A DNA stretch of 64,000 nt from Parapedobacter indicus (GCF_900113765.1 NZ_FOQO01000014.1:99799-163798), one strand, 5' to 3'. Shown: positions 15,953 through 25,435, numbered from the stretch's first letter. The notes: generated from the letters alone by a model not told the origin. Numbers and translations are program-made.

Positions 15953-16990
15953 ATGAAACGACGTGCTTTCATCCAAAACGGGCTCTTGGCCACTATACCA
16001 TTGGCGGGTATTACCCCACCTCAGTGGCTTCTAGCCTCTCCCGCTCAGGTCATGACCGTAAACGGACCTGTGCCGGTGGGGAAACTCGGCACCGTGTTGC
16101 CGCACGAACATTTACTGGTTGATTTCGTTGGCGCCGACCAAGTGAGTCCAACGCGCTATGAACAAGACGAGGTGTTCGACACGCTACTGCCCTACCTGCG
16201 GGAAGCTCGGCGCCAAGGCGCACAGACTTTCGTGGATTGCACGCCCGAATGGCTCGGCCGCGATGTTCGGCTGCTGCAACGGTTGTCCGACGCATCCGGC
16301 ATGCACATCGTTACCAATACCGGATACTACGGCGCTGCCGGCGAAAAATACCTGCCGCCTCACGCGTATACGGAAACCGCCGAGCAACTCGCCCAGCGGT
16401 GGATTACTGAATGGCGGAACGGCATTGACAACACGGGGATTAAGCCAGGCTTTATCAAAACGGGAGTAGACCGCCATCCGCTGTCGGCGGTACAGCAGAA
16501 ACTGATACGGGCCGCTGCGCTTACCCATCTCGAAACGGGGTTAACCATCTTTGTACATACCGGCGACGGACGGGCGGCTCTCGAAGAGCTGGCCATTATC
16601 ACGGACACTGGGGCGGCACCTAATGCTTGGGTATGGACGCATGCGCAGAATGAACCGGATCGAACACAGCATCTACAAGCTGCCAAAGCCGGAGGCTGGG
16701 TGGCTTTTGATGGCCTGTACGCGCAACTGGTAGACCGTTATGTAGCGTTCCTGCAAGACCTGAAGGCGCGGCACCTGCTACACCGCGCCCTCATCTCACA
16801 CGATGCGGGATGGTATGAAGTCGGCAAACCAAACGGCGGCCACATTCGCCCGTATGTCTCCCTCTTCCAAGACTTCATTCCGGCGCTCAAAAAGGCTGGG
16901 TTTACTCTGGATGAGCAGCGTCAACTACTCGAGACCAACCCCGCCGAAGCACTGGCTGTCCGAATCAGGAAAACGCACACTTCAACTTAA
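15953..16990 (+). CDS. Phosphotriesterase-family metal-dependent hydrolase, exported
   Basis: A 345-residue amidohydrolase-fold protein of the phosphotriesterase family. The binuclear metal site is visible: H51-E-H53 (PHEHLLVD), K169 (GFIKTG), H202 (VHTGDG), H230 (THAQNEPD) and the aspartate of SHDAGW. The N-terminus MKRRAFIQNGLL carries a twin arginine and a hydrophobic stretch, so export by the Tat route to the periplasm is likely. Family members include lactonases, phosphotriesterases and uncharacterised enzymes. The active-site lysine is present, as in lactonase-like members. The upstream neighbour is the divergent tRNA-Pro. The natural substrate is not shown. Confidence 0.88.
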   Translation: MKRRAFIQNGLLATIPLAGITPPQWLLASPAQVMTVNGPVPVGKLGTVLPHEHLLVDFVGADQVSPTRYEQDEVFDTLLPYLREARRQGAQTFVDCTPEWLGRDVRLLQRLSDASGMHIVTNTGYYGAAGEKYLPPHAYTETAEQLAQRWITEWRNGIDNTGIKPGFIKTGVDRHPLSAVQQKLIRAAALTHLETGLTIFVHTGDGRAALEELAIITDTGAAPNAWVWTHAQNEPDRTQHLQAAKAGGWVAFDGLYAQLVDRYVAFLQDLKARHLLHRALISHDAGWYEVGKPNGGHIRPYVSLFQDFIPALKKAGFTLDEQRQLLETNPAEALAVRIRKTHTST

Positions 16991-17079
16991 GTTATTCCAT
17001 GATCTGCCAGTACTAGCAGTGTCTATGGCTCACGCAATTCATGTCGCGTACCGATGTGCTGGATGTTTACGAACCGCCG

Positions 17080-18249
17080 CTACCCCTCATCGCCGTTCTT
17101 CAGCACCATCAGCAGTGAATATGCGTTTTTGAGTACAATGTCCTTTTCCGGCAGCCCCGAAAGAATTTGGATGTACCCATCTGCTGTGGCTCCCAGCTCC
17201 ACCGGCCGCATCGCAAACCGACGCGGCCCCTCCACGCTGAATACATAGTGCTGGTTTTCCCATCGTACCACCGCCCCTTCGGGGAGTGTCTCACCCTCTT
17301 GTCCGTCAAGCTGAATATTGGCCGTCATAAATGTGCCCGGCATCAACCGCGTCGACGACGGATTGAATGCGCACCACACTTCCACCGCACGGTTTTCGTT
17401 CACGCTGCCATTGATCAGTTCGACCGTTGCCTCATACGGTTTTCCCCCGTCGGTGTTGGCATAACAAAGCACCCGCTGCCCCACCTGCAAAAGCCGGGCG
17501 TCTTTTTCATAGACAGAAAGCGCCAGGTAAACCTTGGAGGGGTCCACCAGTTCAAACAGCACATCTTCCGGTGCCGCATATTTACCGGGGTTTGCCAGTA
17601 CCTTGCTCACCACCCCATTGATGGGCGACCGCAGTTCCACCTTCCGCGTAATGTTACCCTCATTCAGCGCAGCGGGGTCGATCCCGATGAGCCGCAGCTT
17701 CTCACCGTGCGAAGCCACCAATACCCGTTGGGTTTCGTATTCGGTGCGGGCTTGTTGGAAGACCTTGTCGCTGGCGGATTGCGTGCTGTTCAGCAGCTTC
17801 TGCCGCTCGTAGTCCGCCGTCGCAGCGACCAGCCTGCTCTTGGCCATCAGGTAATCCTCCTGCAGTTGGATGAACGCCATATCTTCCAGTGTAGCCATGA
17901 CCGTCCCTTTCCGTACGGCAGCGCCGTTGACCAGCTGGATGCTGCTCAGGTATCCACCCATCGGAAAGCCTACCGTATAGCGGTTTTCAGGCGGAGCAAC
18001 CACCAATCCGTTTACCGAAATACCAGCGGATGACGCTTTTTTCTCCGCTTTTCCCGTTACAATATCCGCATGCTGCAGCTGCACATCGGTCAGTTCCACG
18101 GTTTCGGACGTCCGGGCACTGTCGGCCGTAGCCGTTTTTTCGGGTTGTTCCACCGGCACTCCTTTTTCACCGGTACACGCGATGGCACTGCAGAGCAGCA
18201 GGAGCGCAAACGCTCCGATTTTCGTTACTTCTATCTTATTCATTGTCAT
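17080..18249 (-). CDS. CusB/CzcB-type RND efflux periplasmic adaptor lipoprotein
   Basis: A 389-residue membrane-fusion protein: N-terminus with lipobox LLLLCSAIAC, barrel-sandwich half (YTVGFPMGGYLSSIQLVNGA then LRSPINGVVSKVLANPGKYA), a coiled-coil hairpin in between (about 130-200, LMAKSRLVAATADYERQK), then beta-barrel and membrane-proximal domains. It bridges the inner-membrane pump and outer-membrane channel encoded by the overlapping upstream gene; its ATG lies inside that gene's last codons (14-base overlap), indicating translational coupling. No metal-binding methionine triplet is obvious, so the metal (Cu, Zn, Co, Cd) cannot be named. It is the last gene of the operon. Confidence 0.92.
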   Translation of the reverse strand: MTMNKIEVTKIGAFALLLLCSAIACTGEKGVPVEQPEKTATADSARTSETVELTDVQLQHADIVTGKAEKKASSAGISVNGLVVAPPENRYTVGFPMGGYLSSIQLVNGAAVRKGTVMATLEDMAFIQLQEDYLMAKSRLVAATADYERQKLLNSTQSASDKVFQQARTEYETQRVLVASHGEKLRLIGIDPAALNEGNITRKVELRSPINGVVSKVLANPGKYAAPEDVLFELVDPSKVYLALSVYEKDARLLQVGQRVLCYANTDGGKPYEATVELINGSVNENRAVEVWCAFNPSSTRLMPGTFMTANIQLDGQEGETLPEGAVVRWENQHYVFSVEGPRRFAMRPVELGATADGYIQILSGLPEKDIVLKNAYSLLMVLKNGDEG

Positions 18250-21200
18250 GGTTACTAACTGTCAATTCTTCTATGGATATCGCCGTATGGTTCAGCTGGC
18301 GGATGGTTTCCAGGTAATCCGCTTTGGTGGTGAACACCTGGTTCACCAGCAGGGTCCATTGCAGGTAATCAATTTCTCCCGCATCCAGTTTCCGATCGAC
18401 AGCGGCCAGCATCCGGTCCTGATTGGGCAATATCCCATCGTCGTACAGCGCCAACCGATTCCGTAGCTGGCGGTATTGATGGAGGAGGTTCTCCCATCGG
18501 TTGTACAAGGCTTTGTGCGCGGCATCTTCGGCCACAGAGGCCTGCCGCACCGCTACTTTCGCCGCCCGGATGCGCGCGTGCTGGGCACCTGCAAAAACCG
18601 GAATACCCAATCCCAGGCTAACGGCACTGAAGCGGTCGCCGCTGCCCAGGTACACGTCATTCCCTCGGCTGTCGGTCTGCCAGCCGATGATGCTCATGTT
18701 GCCATACCCCAGCTGGATTGTCGGAAGCAGTTTGCTGCGCTCCAGGGCGAGTGTCCGTTCCTGAACGATCGTTTCTGCCCGTTTTTCCAGCAGTGCCGGT
18801 GCCGCATGCATCGCCGCGGAATCGGCGCCTGGCAGTCCCTCTCGGTAGACAAGTGCTTCTGCCGACGGCACCCACGCCTCGTCGGCTTGGAGCAGAAATT
18901 TCATTCGGTTGGTCAGTATCTGCACTTCGGCGAGCAGCTCTTCCAGTTGCGCCTGCACCTGCAACCGCTGGTTGGCAGCTGTTGTGCGCTCCAACACATC
19001 CACATCGCCCGCAGCAAACCGGTTTTCGGTTTTGCGGAGAAATGCATCGTAAATGCTGTCGGCCTGTTGCAGCACCTGCCTTTTTGCCCCAAGCAAAAGC
19101 AGGTCGTAAAATACCGATTTGACTTCCGATTCCAGCGCCTGCTGCCACACACGCGTACCGGCAACGCTTCGGTCCAGCAGCGATTCGTTCACGGCTTTCT
19201 GCCGCGCATAGACTGTAGGAAACTGAAATCCCTGAGCGATGCTGAAGCGGTTGTCCTGGGTTCCGCTGTTCAGCTGGCCGTATTCGACGCCCACCTCCGT
19301 CTTATCGATGTCGTACGCGCTTTTAACCAACTCGCGGTAATACGCATCGTTCAACCGCGCCGCTTCCATACCCGGATGCGTGGATAAAGCCCTGTCCAAC
19401 GCGTCCTCCAGCGTGATCGGTTGCTGTGCCTGTGCCAGGGTCAGCATACACATCCCGGCCACCAACAGCACTGCTTTTTTGGGCCGGAAGTAGCGGAATC
19501 CGCGTTCAAAAACAATGTACAAAATAGGCAACACAAAGAGCGTCAGCAGCGTGGATACAATCAGTCCGCCGATCACCACCGTGGCAAGCGGCTTCTGTAC
19601 GGCACCCCCCGCCCCGGTGCTGATCGCCATCGGGATGAATCCCAGCGACGGGACCAGCGCCGTCATCAGTACCGCCCGGAGCTTTGACTTGGTGGCGTGG
19701 ATCACCACCCGCGTCAGGTCGTCCCACCCCTCTTTCCGCAACCGGTTAAATTCGGCCACCAACAGGATACCGTTGAGTACAGCCACCCCGAAGAGTGCAA
19801 TGAAGCCAACACCTGCCGAAATGCTGAACGGGAATCCGCGGATCCACAGGGCAAGAATACCGCCGATGGCCGACAGGGGGATAGCCGTATAGATGAGCAG
19901 TCCCTGTTTGACCGAATTGAATGCAAAATACAACAACAGGAAGATCAGCAGTAGCGCCACGGGAACAACGATGCCCAGCCGGGCTTTGGCCGCATTCATG
20001 TTTTCGAATGAGCCGCCATATACGATGTTGTAGCCCGCAGGAAGATCCAGCTGGCTCGCTACCTTGGCCTGGAGTTCTTCCACGATGCTCTGCACATCGC
20101 GTCCGGATACGTTGAAGCCCAATACAATGCGCCGGCGTGTATCTTCGCGCTGTATCTGGTTCACCCCCTCTTCTTCCACCACGGAAGCGACATGAAACAG
20201 CGGTATCTGCTGACCGTTAGCGGTAGTGATCAACAAATTACGGATGTCATCCACGCTGTTGCGGGTTTCCTCGTCCAAGCGGACAACCAGGTCGAAACGC
20301 CGTTCGCCCTCGAAAACCAATCCGGCGCTTTGTCCGGCAAAAGCGGTATTGACCACCCGGTTGATCGTTTCCACATCCAGCCCATAAGCCGCCATGGCCC
20401 GCCGGTCGTAGCGGATAACCACCTGTGGCATGCCCGTCACCGTTTCTTCATAGATGTTGATTGCGCCCGGAACGGTCTGTATGATGCGATTCAGCTGATG
20501 GGCATAATGGGCCAGTGAATCGAGGTCGTCGCCGAATATCTTACAGACCACGTCTTGCCGGGCGCCTGTCATCAGCTCATTGAAACGCATCTGAACCGGA
20601 AACTGGAACCCCACGGTGATACCGGGAACGGCCAGTAGTTCCTCTGTCATGCGGTCGGCCAGTTCGGGAAATGACGTGGCGCTGGTCCATTCCTTCTTGT
20701 CTTTAAGGACTACCACCATATCGCCCGCCTCCAGCGGCATGGGATCCGTCGGGATTTCCGCACTGCCTATTTTCGTAACAATCTTCTCCACCTCGGGAAA
20801 TTTTTCCAGCAGGATACCGGCAGCTTGCTGGGTGGTGCGGATGGTATTGTTCAGATTGGCACCGGTAAGCAACCGCGTTTCCACCGCAAAATCGCCCTCT
20901 TCAATTTCGGGGATAAACTCGCCCCCCATTCCGCGGAGTATCCAGAAAGAACAGGCAAACAGCACCAGTACCGTCGCGATCACGGTTTTCGGATACGCCA
21001 TTACCCCGCGCAACAGCGGCTGGTACCTGCGCTCCAGCCACGCCATCATCCGGTCCGCCGCCGTTTTGCGGTGATTCAGTTTCTTCTGGAGGAACAGCGC
21101 ACTCATCATCGGCACATAAGTAACCGACAGTACAAATGCCCCCAAAATCGCAAAGGCAATGGTAAGCGCCATGGGCTGGAACATTTTACCCTCGATGCCC

Positions 21201-22609
21201 TGCAGCGAAAGAATAGGCAGGTATACGATGAGGATAATGATCTGGCTGAACACGGCCGACTTGATGGTATGGCCTGCCGAGTGCCCCACCTCTTTGTCCA
21301 TATCCTGCTGGCTGATCCGCGCGATCCCCCGGAACAGTTTGGAATGCGACAGGCGGTGCATAATGGCCTCCACGACGATAACGGATCCGTCCACGATGAG
21401 GCCGAAGTCGATCGCTCCAAGGCTCATCAGGTTGCCCCCCACGCCAAAGCGGTTCATCAGGATGATGGCAAACAGCATGGATAGCGGGATTACCGAAGAA
21501 ACAATCAGGCCTGCCCGCAGGCTCCCTAAAAAAAACACCAGCACGAAGACCACAATGAGGGCCCCTTCGATGAGATTGGTCTCCACCGTGGCAATGGCAT
21601 TGTTGACCATTTTCGTCCGGTCGAGAAACGGCTCGATGACCACGCCCTCGGGCAAGTCCTTCTGGATTTCCGCCACCCGCTCCTTGATTCGTTTCACCAC
21701 GGTAGCGGCATTTTCGCCTTTCAGCATCATCACCACAGCCCCGGCCACCTCGCCCTGATCGTTGTAGGTCATTGCGCCGTAACGGATGGCCGCGCCCAGG
21801 CCTACTTTCGCCACATCGCGCACCAGCAGCGGCATGCCGTTTTGCTGCGTCCGCACCACGATGTTGCCGATGTCTTCGGTGCCTCCGGTCAGCCCTTCGC
21901 TGCGGATGTACAGCACCGTAGGACCTTTTTCGATATAGGCCCCGCCCGTGTTCTGGTTATTCCGTTCCAGCGCGTCAAAAATATCGGTGATGCTCAGGCC
22001 ATGGGCTTTCAGTCGCTCCTGCCGGATAGCGATTTCGTACTGTTTCAAATGGCCGCCGAAACTGGATACATCGGCCACGCCGGGTGTACCGAGCAACCGC
22101 CGCCGGACTATCCAGTCCTGAATGGTACGGAGTTCCATGGAAGAATATTGATCTTCGTATCCCGGCAGCGGGCGTACCACATACTGGTAAATCTCACCCA
22201 AACCCGTTGATATCGGCGCCAGCTCCGGCGTACCGATGCCCTCGGGCAGGTCGCGTGTTACCTGCTGCAGCCGCTCGCCGATCTGCTGACGTGCCCAGTA
22301 CAGATCGGTATCCTCATCAAATACCACCGTGATCAGTGACAAACCGAAACGCGAGAAACTACGGATTTGCTTTAATCCGGGTATGTTACTGCATGCCTGC
22401 TCAATGGGAAAGGTGATGAGACGTTCTACATCCGGTGCGCCCAGCGAAGGCGACACCGTCAATACCTGCACCTGGTTGTCCGTAATATCGGGGAGTGCAT
22501 CGATGGGCAGGCGGGTGGTTTCATAACCGCCCCAGATGATAAGGGCGGCGGTGAACAGACCAATGATCAGCTTATTCCGGATGGAAAAGCCGATGATTTT
22601 ATTCAGCAT
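18236..22609 (-). CDS. CusA/CzcA-type heavy-metal RND pump fused to a TolC-like outer-membrane protein
   Basis: A 1457-residue fusion. Residues 1 to about 1040 are a complete HME-RND pump: MLNKIIGFSIRNKLIIGLFT start, RLPIDALPDITDNQVQVLT, DFGLIVDGSVIVVEA in helix 4 and a second half containing GVAVLNGILLVAEFNRLR. After a hydrophobic segment near 1045-1060 (VLLVAGMCMLTLAQAQ, resembling an internal signal peptide) come about 395 residues of outer-membrane efflux protein (ITLEDALDRALSTHPGMEAA, long coiled-coil repeats). The single polypeptide therefore contains parts that must sit in both membranes unless it is processed at the internal signal. Such fusions are known in Bacteroidota. It exports metal cations with the adaptor encoded downstream. 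Confidence 0.93.
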   Translation of the reverse strand: MLNKIIGFSIRNKLIIGLFTAALIIWGGYETTRLPIDALPDITDNQVQVLTVSPSLGAPDVERLITFPIEQACSNIPGLKQIRSFSRFGLSLITVVFDEDTDLYWARQQIGERLQQVTRDLPEGIGTPELAPISTGLGEIYQYVVRPLPGYEDQYSSMELRTIQDWIVRRRLLGTPGVADVSSFGGHLKQYEIAIRQERLKAHGLSITDIFDALERNNQNTGGAYIEKGPTVLYIRSEGLTGGTEDIGNIVVRTQQNGMPLLVRDVAKVGLGAAIRYGAMTYNDQGEVAGAVVMMLKGENAATVVKRIKERVAEIQKDLPEGVVIEPFLDRTKMVNNAIATVETNLIEGALIVVFVLVFFLGSLRAGLIVSSVIPLSMLFAIILMNRFGVGGNLMSLGAIDFGLIVDGSVIVVEAIMHRLSHSKLFRGIARISQQDMDKEVGHSAGHTIKSAVFSQIIILIVYLPILSLQGIEGKMFQPMALTIAFAILGAFVLSVTYVPMMSALFLQKKLNHRKTAADRMMAWLERRYQPLLRGVMAYPKTVIATVLVLFACSFWILRGMGGEFIPEIEEGDFAVETRLLTGANLNNTIRTTQQAAGILLEKFPEVEKIVTKIGSAEIPTDPMPLEAGDMVVVLKDKKEWTSATSFPELADRMTEELLAVPGITVGFQFPVQMRFNELMTGARQDVVCKIFGDDLDSLAHYAHQLNRIIQTVPGAINIYEETVTGMPQVVIRYDRRAMAAYGLDVETINRVVNTAFAGQSAGLVFEGERRFDLVVRLDEETRNSVDDIRNLLITTANGQQIPLFHVASVVEEEGVNQIQREDTRRRIVLGFNVSGRDVQSIVEELQAKVASQLDLPAGYNIVYGGSFENMNAAKARLGIVVPVALLLIFLLLYFAFNSVKQGLLIYTAIPLSAIGGILALWIRGFPFSISAGVGFIALFGVAVLNGILLVAEFNRLRKEGWDDLTRVVIHATKSKLRAVLMTALVPSLGFIPMAISTGAGGAVQKPLATVVIGGLIVSTLLTLFVLPILYIVFERGFRYFRPKKAVLLVAGMCMLTLAQAQQPITLEDALDRALSTHPGMEAARLNDAYYRELVKSAYDIDKTEVGVEYGQLNSGTQDNRFSIAQGFQFPTVYARQKAVNESLLDRSVAGTRVWQQALESEVKSVFYDLLLLGAKRQVLQQADSIYDAFLRKTENRFAAGDVDVLERTTAANQRLQVQAQLEELLAEVQILTNRMKFLLQADEAWVPSAEALVYREGLPGADSAAMHAAPALLEKRAETIVQERTLALERSKLLPTIQLGYGNMSIIGWQTDSRGNDVYLGSGDRFSAVSLGLGIPVFAGAQHARIRAAKVAVRQASVAEDAAHKALYNRWENLLHQYRQLRNRLALYDDGILPNQDRMLAAVDRKLDAGEIDYLQWTLLVNQVFTTKADYLETIRQLNHTAISIEELTVSNHDNE

Positions 22610-22713
22610 AATCTATTTACTGTTAATTGAATGGTTTAAATAAACCGATGGGCCGCGCATCCCGTTGGGGAAGCACGTCGTTACCTAGCACAGTTGTTAA
22701 TTAAAGAAACCGC

Positions 22714-23094
22714 TCAGGAACGTGGGGGTTTAAACTGTGATTGCTGGAAAGGCGTAGGTATGTGAAAGGAGTAATCCATTGGAAACGACGATTTGCTGCA
22801 ACGCTCCGAAACCTTGGGAAGATGCAGGGGCTTTATTGCTGCGTGGAAATCAAACCCGGCCAAGAGCGAAAGATGGCCTTTGAAAGGCAGCTGCATGTCG
22901 CGGCTTTCATCGTTGTCCGTATGCTTTTCAAACGAATAGTGATGGGTGAGAAAATCCAGGAAAGAAATGCGGGCATCCACCTGCCGATGTTCTTTGAAAT
23001 GCTCAAAAAGTACAGGGGCCTTCAGCAATTGTGCCAGGGAAAACACATTGGCCGTAACGGTAACTAATAAGATGTATGCAAAGACCTTTTTCAC
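22714..23094 (-). CDS. Small exported protein of the metal-efflux operon
   Basis: A 126-residue protein with an N-terminal hydrophobic segment (MKKVFAYILLVTVTANVFSL) that is a signal peptide or anchor. The rest is histidine-rich (HFKEHRQVDARISF, FLTHHYSFEKH, then HAAIKPLHLPK) and ends TPFQQSQFKPPRS. The histidines could bind metal ions in the periplasm, which would suit its place as the first gene before the CusA-TolC fusion, 104 bases away on the same strand. I do not recognise a named domain. Function is inferred only from context. Confidence 0.7.
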   Translation of the reverse strand: MKKVFAYILLVTVTANVFSLAQLLKAPVLFEHFKEHRQVDARISFLDFLTHHYSFEKHTDNDESRDMQLPFKGHLSLLAGFDFHAAIKPLHLPKVSERCSKSSFPMDYSFHIPTPFQQSQFKPPRS

Positions 23095-23293
23095 CGGCCC
23101 AAAAGTAGGCTATATTTTAAAAAAACAAAAAGGGAGACTATTTTTTTACAAACGACGCTCCGTGTGTCGGAACAGATGCGGGCCGCTACCTCGCTAACCA
23201 TCGCACGATTGCAATGTGCTGAAAATTTTTGGTGCCGTTGTCGCAAAACACGTAACTTTACCAATTTCAGTATTTAGCAACAAAACAGCCGTT

Positions 23294-23941
23294 ATGCAAA
23301 CCATGACAATACCAGACTACCTGAATACGTATTTCAGCCATTTTGAACCGAACCTGAGAACGGCTTTGGCCGAAGGATGTACCGTGAAGACATTCCCAGC
23401 GGGCGAACAACTGATGCAGACCGGCCAGTATTTCAAGTCGACCATGCTGCTTGTGGGCGGACTCGTCAAAGTATACCGGCAGGGGGACGATGGAGGGGAA
23501 TTTTTCGTCTATCACCTGGAACCGGGCAGTGCCTGTGCACTGTCGATGATATGCGCCACCAAACAGGAAAAAAGCGAAGTACTGGCCACTGCTGTCGAAG
23601 ATACCACCGCATTACTGGTTCCGATTGCGATGATGGATGACCTGATGCAGGACTATAAAACGTGGTATTATTTCGTGCTGGAGACCTACCGCTCGCGTTT
23701 TGAGGAATTGCTGGAGGTCATCGACCATATTGCCTTCAAAAGTATGGACGAGCGGCTAGCCTATCACCTCGAAAAGCTTAGCAAACAGCAGGGCTCCAAG
23801 GAACTTTACACCACCCACCAACAGATTGCCAACGACCTGGGTTCCTCCCGGGAAGTGATTTCGCGGTTACTGAAAAAGATGGAGCAGCACGGAAAAGTGC
23901 TGCTCCAACGGAATTCCATCCAACTGATATCGGCCGTGTGA
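23294..23941 (+). CDS. Crp/Fnr-family transcriptional regulator
   Basis: A 215-residue regulator starting at ATG 23294 (MQTMTIPDYLNTYFSHFE); codons further upstream are not protein-like. It has the cyclic-nucleotide-type beta-barrel (EGCTVKTFPAGEQLMQTGQY, then EFFVYHLEPGSACALSMICA), a dimer helix and a C-terminal winged helix with recognition helix DLGSSREVISRLLKKMEQ. The barrel contains C178-like cysteines in CALSMICAT but no Fnr iron-sulfur cluster motif. Its stop codon lies inside a GTGAC-N4-GTCAC dyad that precedes tauE, and the same dyad precedes the yeeE-like gene, so it very probably activates the adjacent sulfur-handling genes. A cysteine-based persulfide sensor is conceivable. Confidence 0.9.
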   Translation: MQTMTIPDYLNTYFSHFEPNLRTALAEGCTVKTFPAGEQLMQTGQYFKSTMLLVGGLVKVYRQGDDGGEFFVYHLEPGSACALSMICATKQEKSEVLATAVEDTTALLVPIAMMDDLMQDYKTWYYFVLETYRSRFEELLEVIDHIAFKSMDERLAYHLEKLSKQQGSKELYTTHQQIANDLGSSREVISRLLKKMEQHGKVLLQRNSIQLISAV

Positions 23942-23951
23942 CCTGAGTCAC
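23938..23951 (+). promoter_or_regulatory. Crp/Fnr-type operator upstream of tauE
   Basis: GTGAC-CTGA-GTCAC, a perfect 5+5 dyad, overlaps the stop codon of the Crp/Fnr gene. Its centre is 30.5 bases before the first base of a -7-like element GACCTTTG (23975-23982), putting it near -41 of the predicted start. This is the class II activator position for Crp/Fnr proteins. The same spacing recurs at 24797. Confidence 0.75.
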
Positions 23952-23987
23952 CAACAACAGGCTATGCCGTGACCGACCTTTGCAAAC

Positions 23988-24800
23988 ATGGAAATCGTCG
24001 GTTATCTCGCTTCATTGTTCATCGGTATCGCCCTCGGCCTTATTGGTGGCGGTGGCTCCATACTCACCGTGCCCGTATTGGTCTATCTTTTCGGACTTCC
24101 GCCCATTACCGCCACGGCCTACTCGCTGTTCATCGTAGGCGCTACCAGTCTCGTAGGCGCATGGCCCAAATACCGCAACGGGTTGGTGGATGTCAAGACT
24201 GCCCTTATCTTCGGCATTCCTTCCATCGCCGCGGTATATGCCACACGCAAGTTTTTAGTTCCGGCCATTCCGGATACGATCTTCACCCTGGGCGATTTTA
24301 CCGTCGGAAAACCCATGGCTATCATGCTGTTGTTTGCTGTGATGATGGTTGCGGCTTCCATCTCCATGATCCGGAAAAAGCCCTGCAGGGACTGTCCGGA
24401 CGATGCCGATATCCGGTACAATTACCCGATGATCCTGCTGGAAGGAATGTTGGTCGGCACCCTTACCGGGCTGGTCGGCGCCGGTGGTGGGTTCCTCATC
24501 ATCCCCGCGCTGGTACTGCTGAGCAAGTTGTCCATGAAAAAGGCCGTAGGCACCTCGCTGCTGATCATCGCGGCCAAATCCCTCCTTGGCTTCACCGGAG
24601 ACATTGCCAACATGACCATTGAATGGGGATTTCTGCTGCTGGTTACAGGGCTGGCCATCCTCGGATTCTACGTGGGGAACGGGATTTCGGGCAAGGTATC
24701 CAGCCACAAGCTGCAAAAGGGTTTCGGCTGGTTTGTGCTCCTTATGAGCATCTATATTCTCATTACCGAACTTTTTGTTAACCATCCGATCCAAACGTGA
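23988..24800 (+). CDS. TauE/SafE-family sulfur-anion exporter
   Basis: A 270-residue membrane protein with eight or so helices. The duplicated family signatures are clear: GIALGLIGGGGSILTVPVLV in the first half and GTLTGLVGAGGGFLIIPALV in the second. A cysteine pair (KKPCRDCPDD, about 132-135) sits in the central cytoplasmic loop. Family members export sulfite, thiosulfate, sulfoacetate or related anions. It is the first gene of a sulfur module (TauE, two YeeE/YedE proteins, persulfide dioxygenase-rhodanese) controlled by the upstream Crp/Fnr gene. Its expected role is removal of sulfite made from persulfide oxidation. Start ATG 23988 is 6 bases after the -7-like element, so the leader is very short. 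Confidence 0.9.
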   Translation: MEIVGYLASLFIGIALGLIGGGGSILTVPVLVYLFGLPPITATAYSLFIVGATSLVGAWPKYRNGLVDVKTALIFGIPSIAAVYATRKFLVPAIPDTIFTLGDFTVGKPMAIMLLFAVMMVAASISMIRKKPCRDCPDDADIRYNYPMILLEGMLVGTLTGLVGAGGGFLIIPALVLLSKLSMKKAVGTSLLIIAAKSLLGFTGDIANMTIEWGFLLLVTGLAILGFYVGNGISGKVSSHKLQKGFGWFVLLMSIYILITELFVNHPIQT

Positions 24801-24841
24801 CCGAAGTCACTGAATCGAGGCAACTACCGTTGGTATCTTTG
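24797..24841 (+). promoter_or_regulatory. Crp/Fnr-type operator and promoter upstream of the YeeE/YedE pair
   Basis: GTGAC-CGAA-GTCAC at 24797-24810 repeats the dyad found at 23938. A clean Bacteroidota -7 element TATCTTTG follows at 24834-24841. Dyad centre to -7 element is 30.5 bases, exactly as at the first site, placing the dyad near -41 of the predicted start. Transcription would give a leader of about 27 bases before ATG 24872. Confidence 0.78.
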
Positions 24842-24871
24842 TATAATGAATAAAAAAATCAATGAACGCTT

Positions 24872-25432
24872 ATGATTGAATGGTTGAAACAACCGTGGCC
24901 GTGGTATATCGCCGGCCCATTGGTGGGACTCACCGTCCCCGTACTTCTGATTTTCGGCAACAAGCACTTCGGCATTTCGGCCAACCTGCGCCATGCCTGT
25001 GCCACCTGCTTTCCTTCGGACATCAAATTCTTCAAGTACGATTACCGAAAGGAATTCTGGAATCTCTTTTTTGTCGTCGGTGCTTTCGGCGGCGGAATCA
25101 TCGCCATGTGGCTATTGGCAGATCCCAATCCCATCGTGGTCCATCCGGCACTGGTTAACGAACTTGCCGGATACGGCATCAACGACTATTCCAGCATGGT
25201 CCCGCGACAGCTCTACAACTGGGATTACCTATTGTCAGCAAAGGGTCTCATGATGATGGTAGGTGGCGGATTCCTCGTCGGCTTCGGCTCCCGCTATGCC
25301 GGAGGCTGCACCAGCGGGCATTCCATCATGGGGCTGAGTACCCTGCAATGGCCCTCGCTCGTCGCAACCGTCTGTTTTATGATCGGTGGGTTTTTAATGG
25401 CCAACCTATTTTTACCAGTTATTTTAGGATAA
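24872..25432 (+). CDS. YeeE/YedE-family sulfur transport protein, half 1
   Basis: A 186-residue membrane protein with about five helices and the family signature FGSRYAGGCTSGHSIMGLST, whose cysteine in GGCTSGH is the conserved thiosulfate/sulfane-sulfur handling residue. Other cysteines are in HACATCFPSD. YeeE/YedE proteins often exist as one long protein with two halves; here the second half is the next gene, 3 bases away. Together they probably import or move thiosulfate or sulfane sulfur across the inner membrane for the persulfide dioxygenase-rhodanese encoded downstream. Confidence 0.9.
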   Translation: MIEWLKQPWPWYIAGPLVGLTVPVLLIFGNKHFGISANLRHACATCFPSDIKFFKYDYRKEFWNLFFVVGAFGGGIIAMWLLADPNPIVVHPALVNELAGYGINDYSSMVPRQLYNWDYLLSAKGLMMMVGGGFLVGFGSRYAGGCTSGHSIMGLSTLQWPSLVATVCFMIGGFLMANLFLPVILG

Positions 25433-25435
25433 ACG

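Noticed and set aside
21159..21758. 199-codon plus-strand frame, and others at 17167-18033 and 18476-19387
   Set aside because: They are antisense to the RND pump and adaptor genes, have arginine/proline-rich or low-complexity products and no domain pattern. They arise from the G+C-rich third positions of the real genes.
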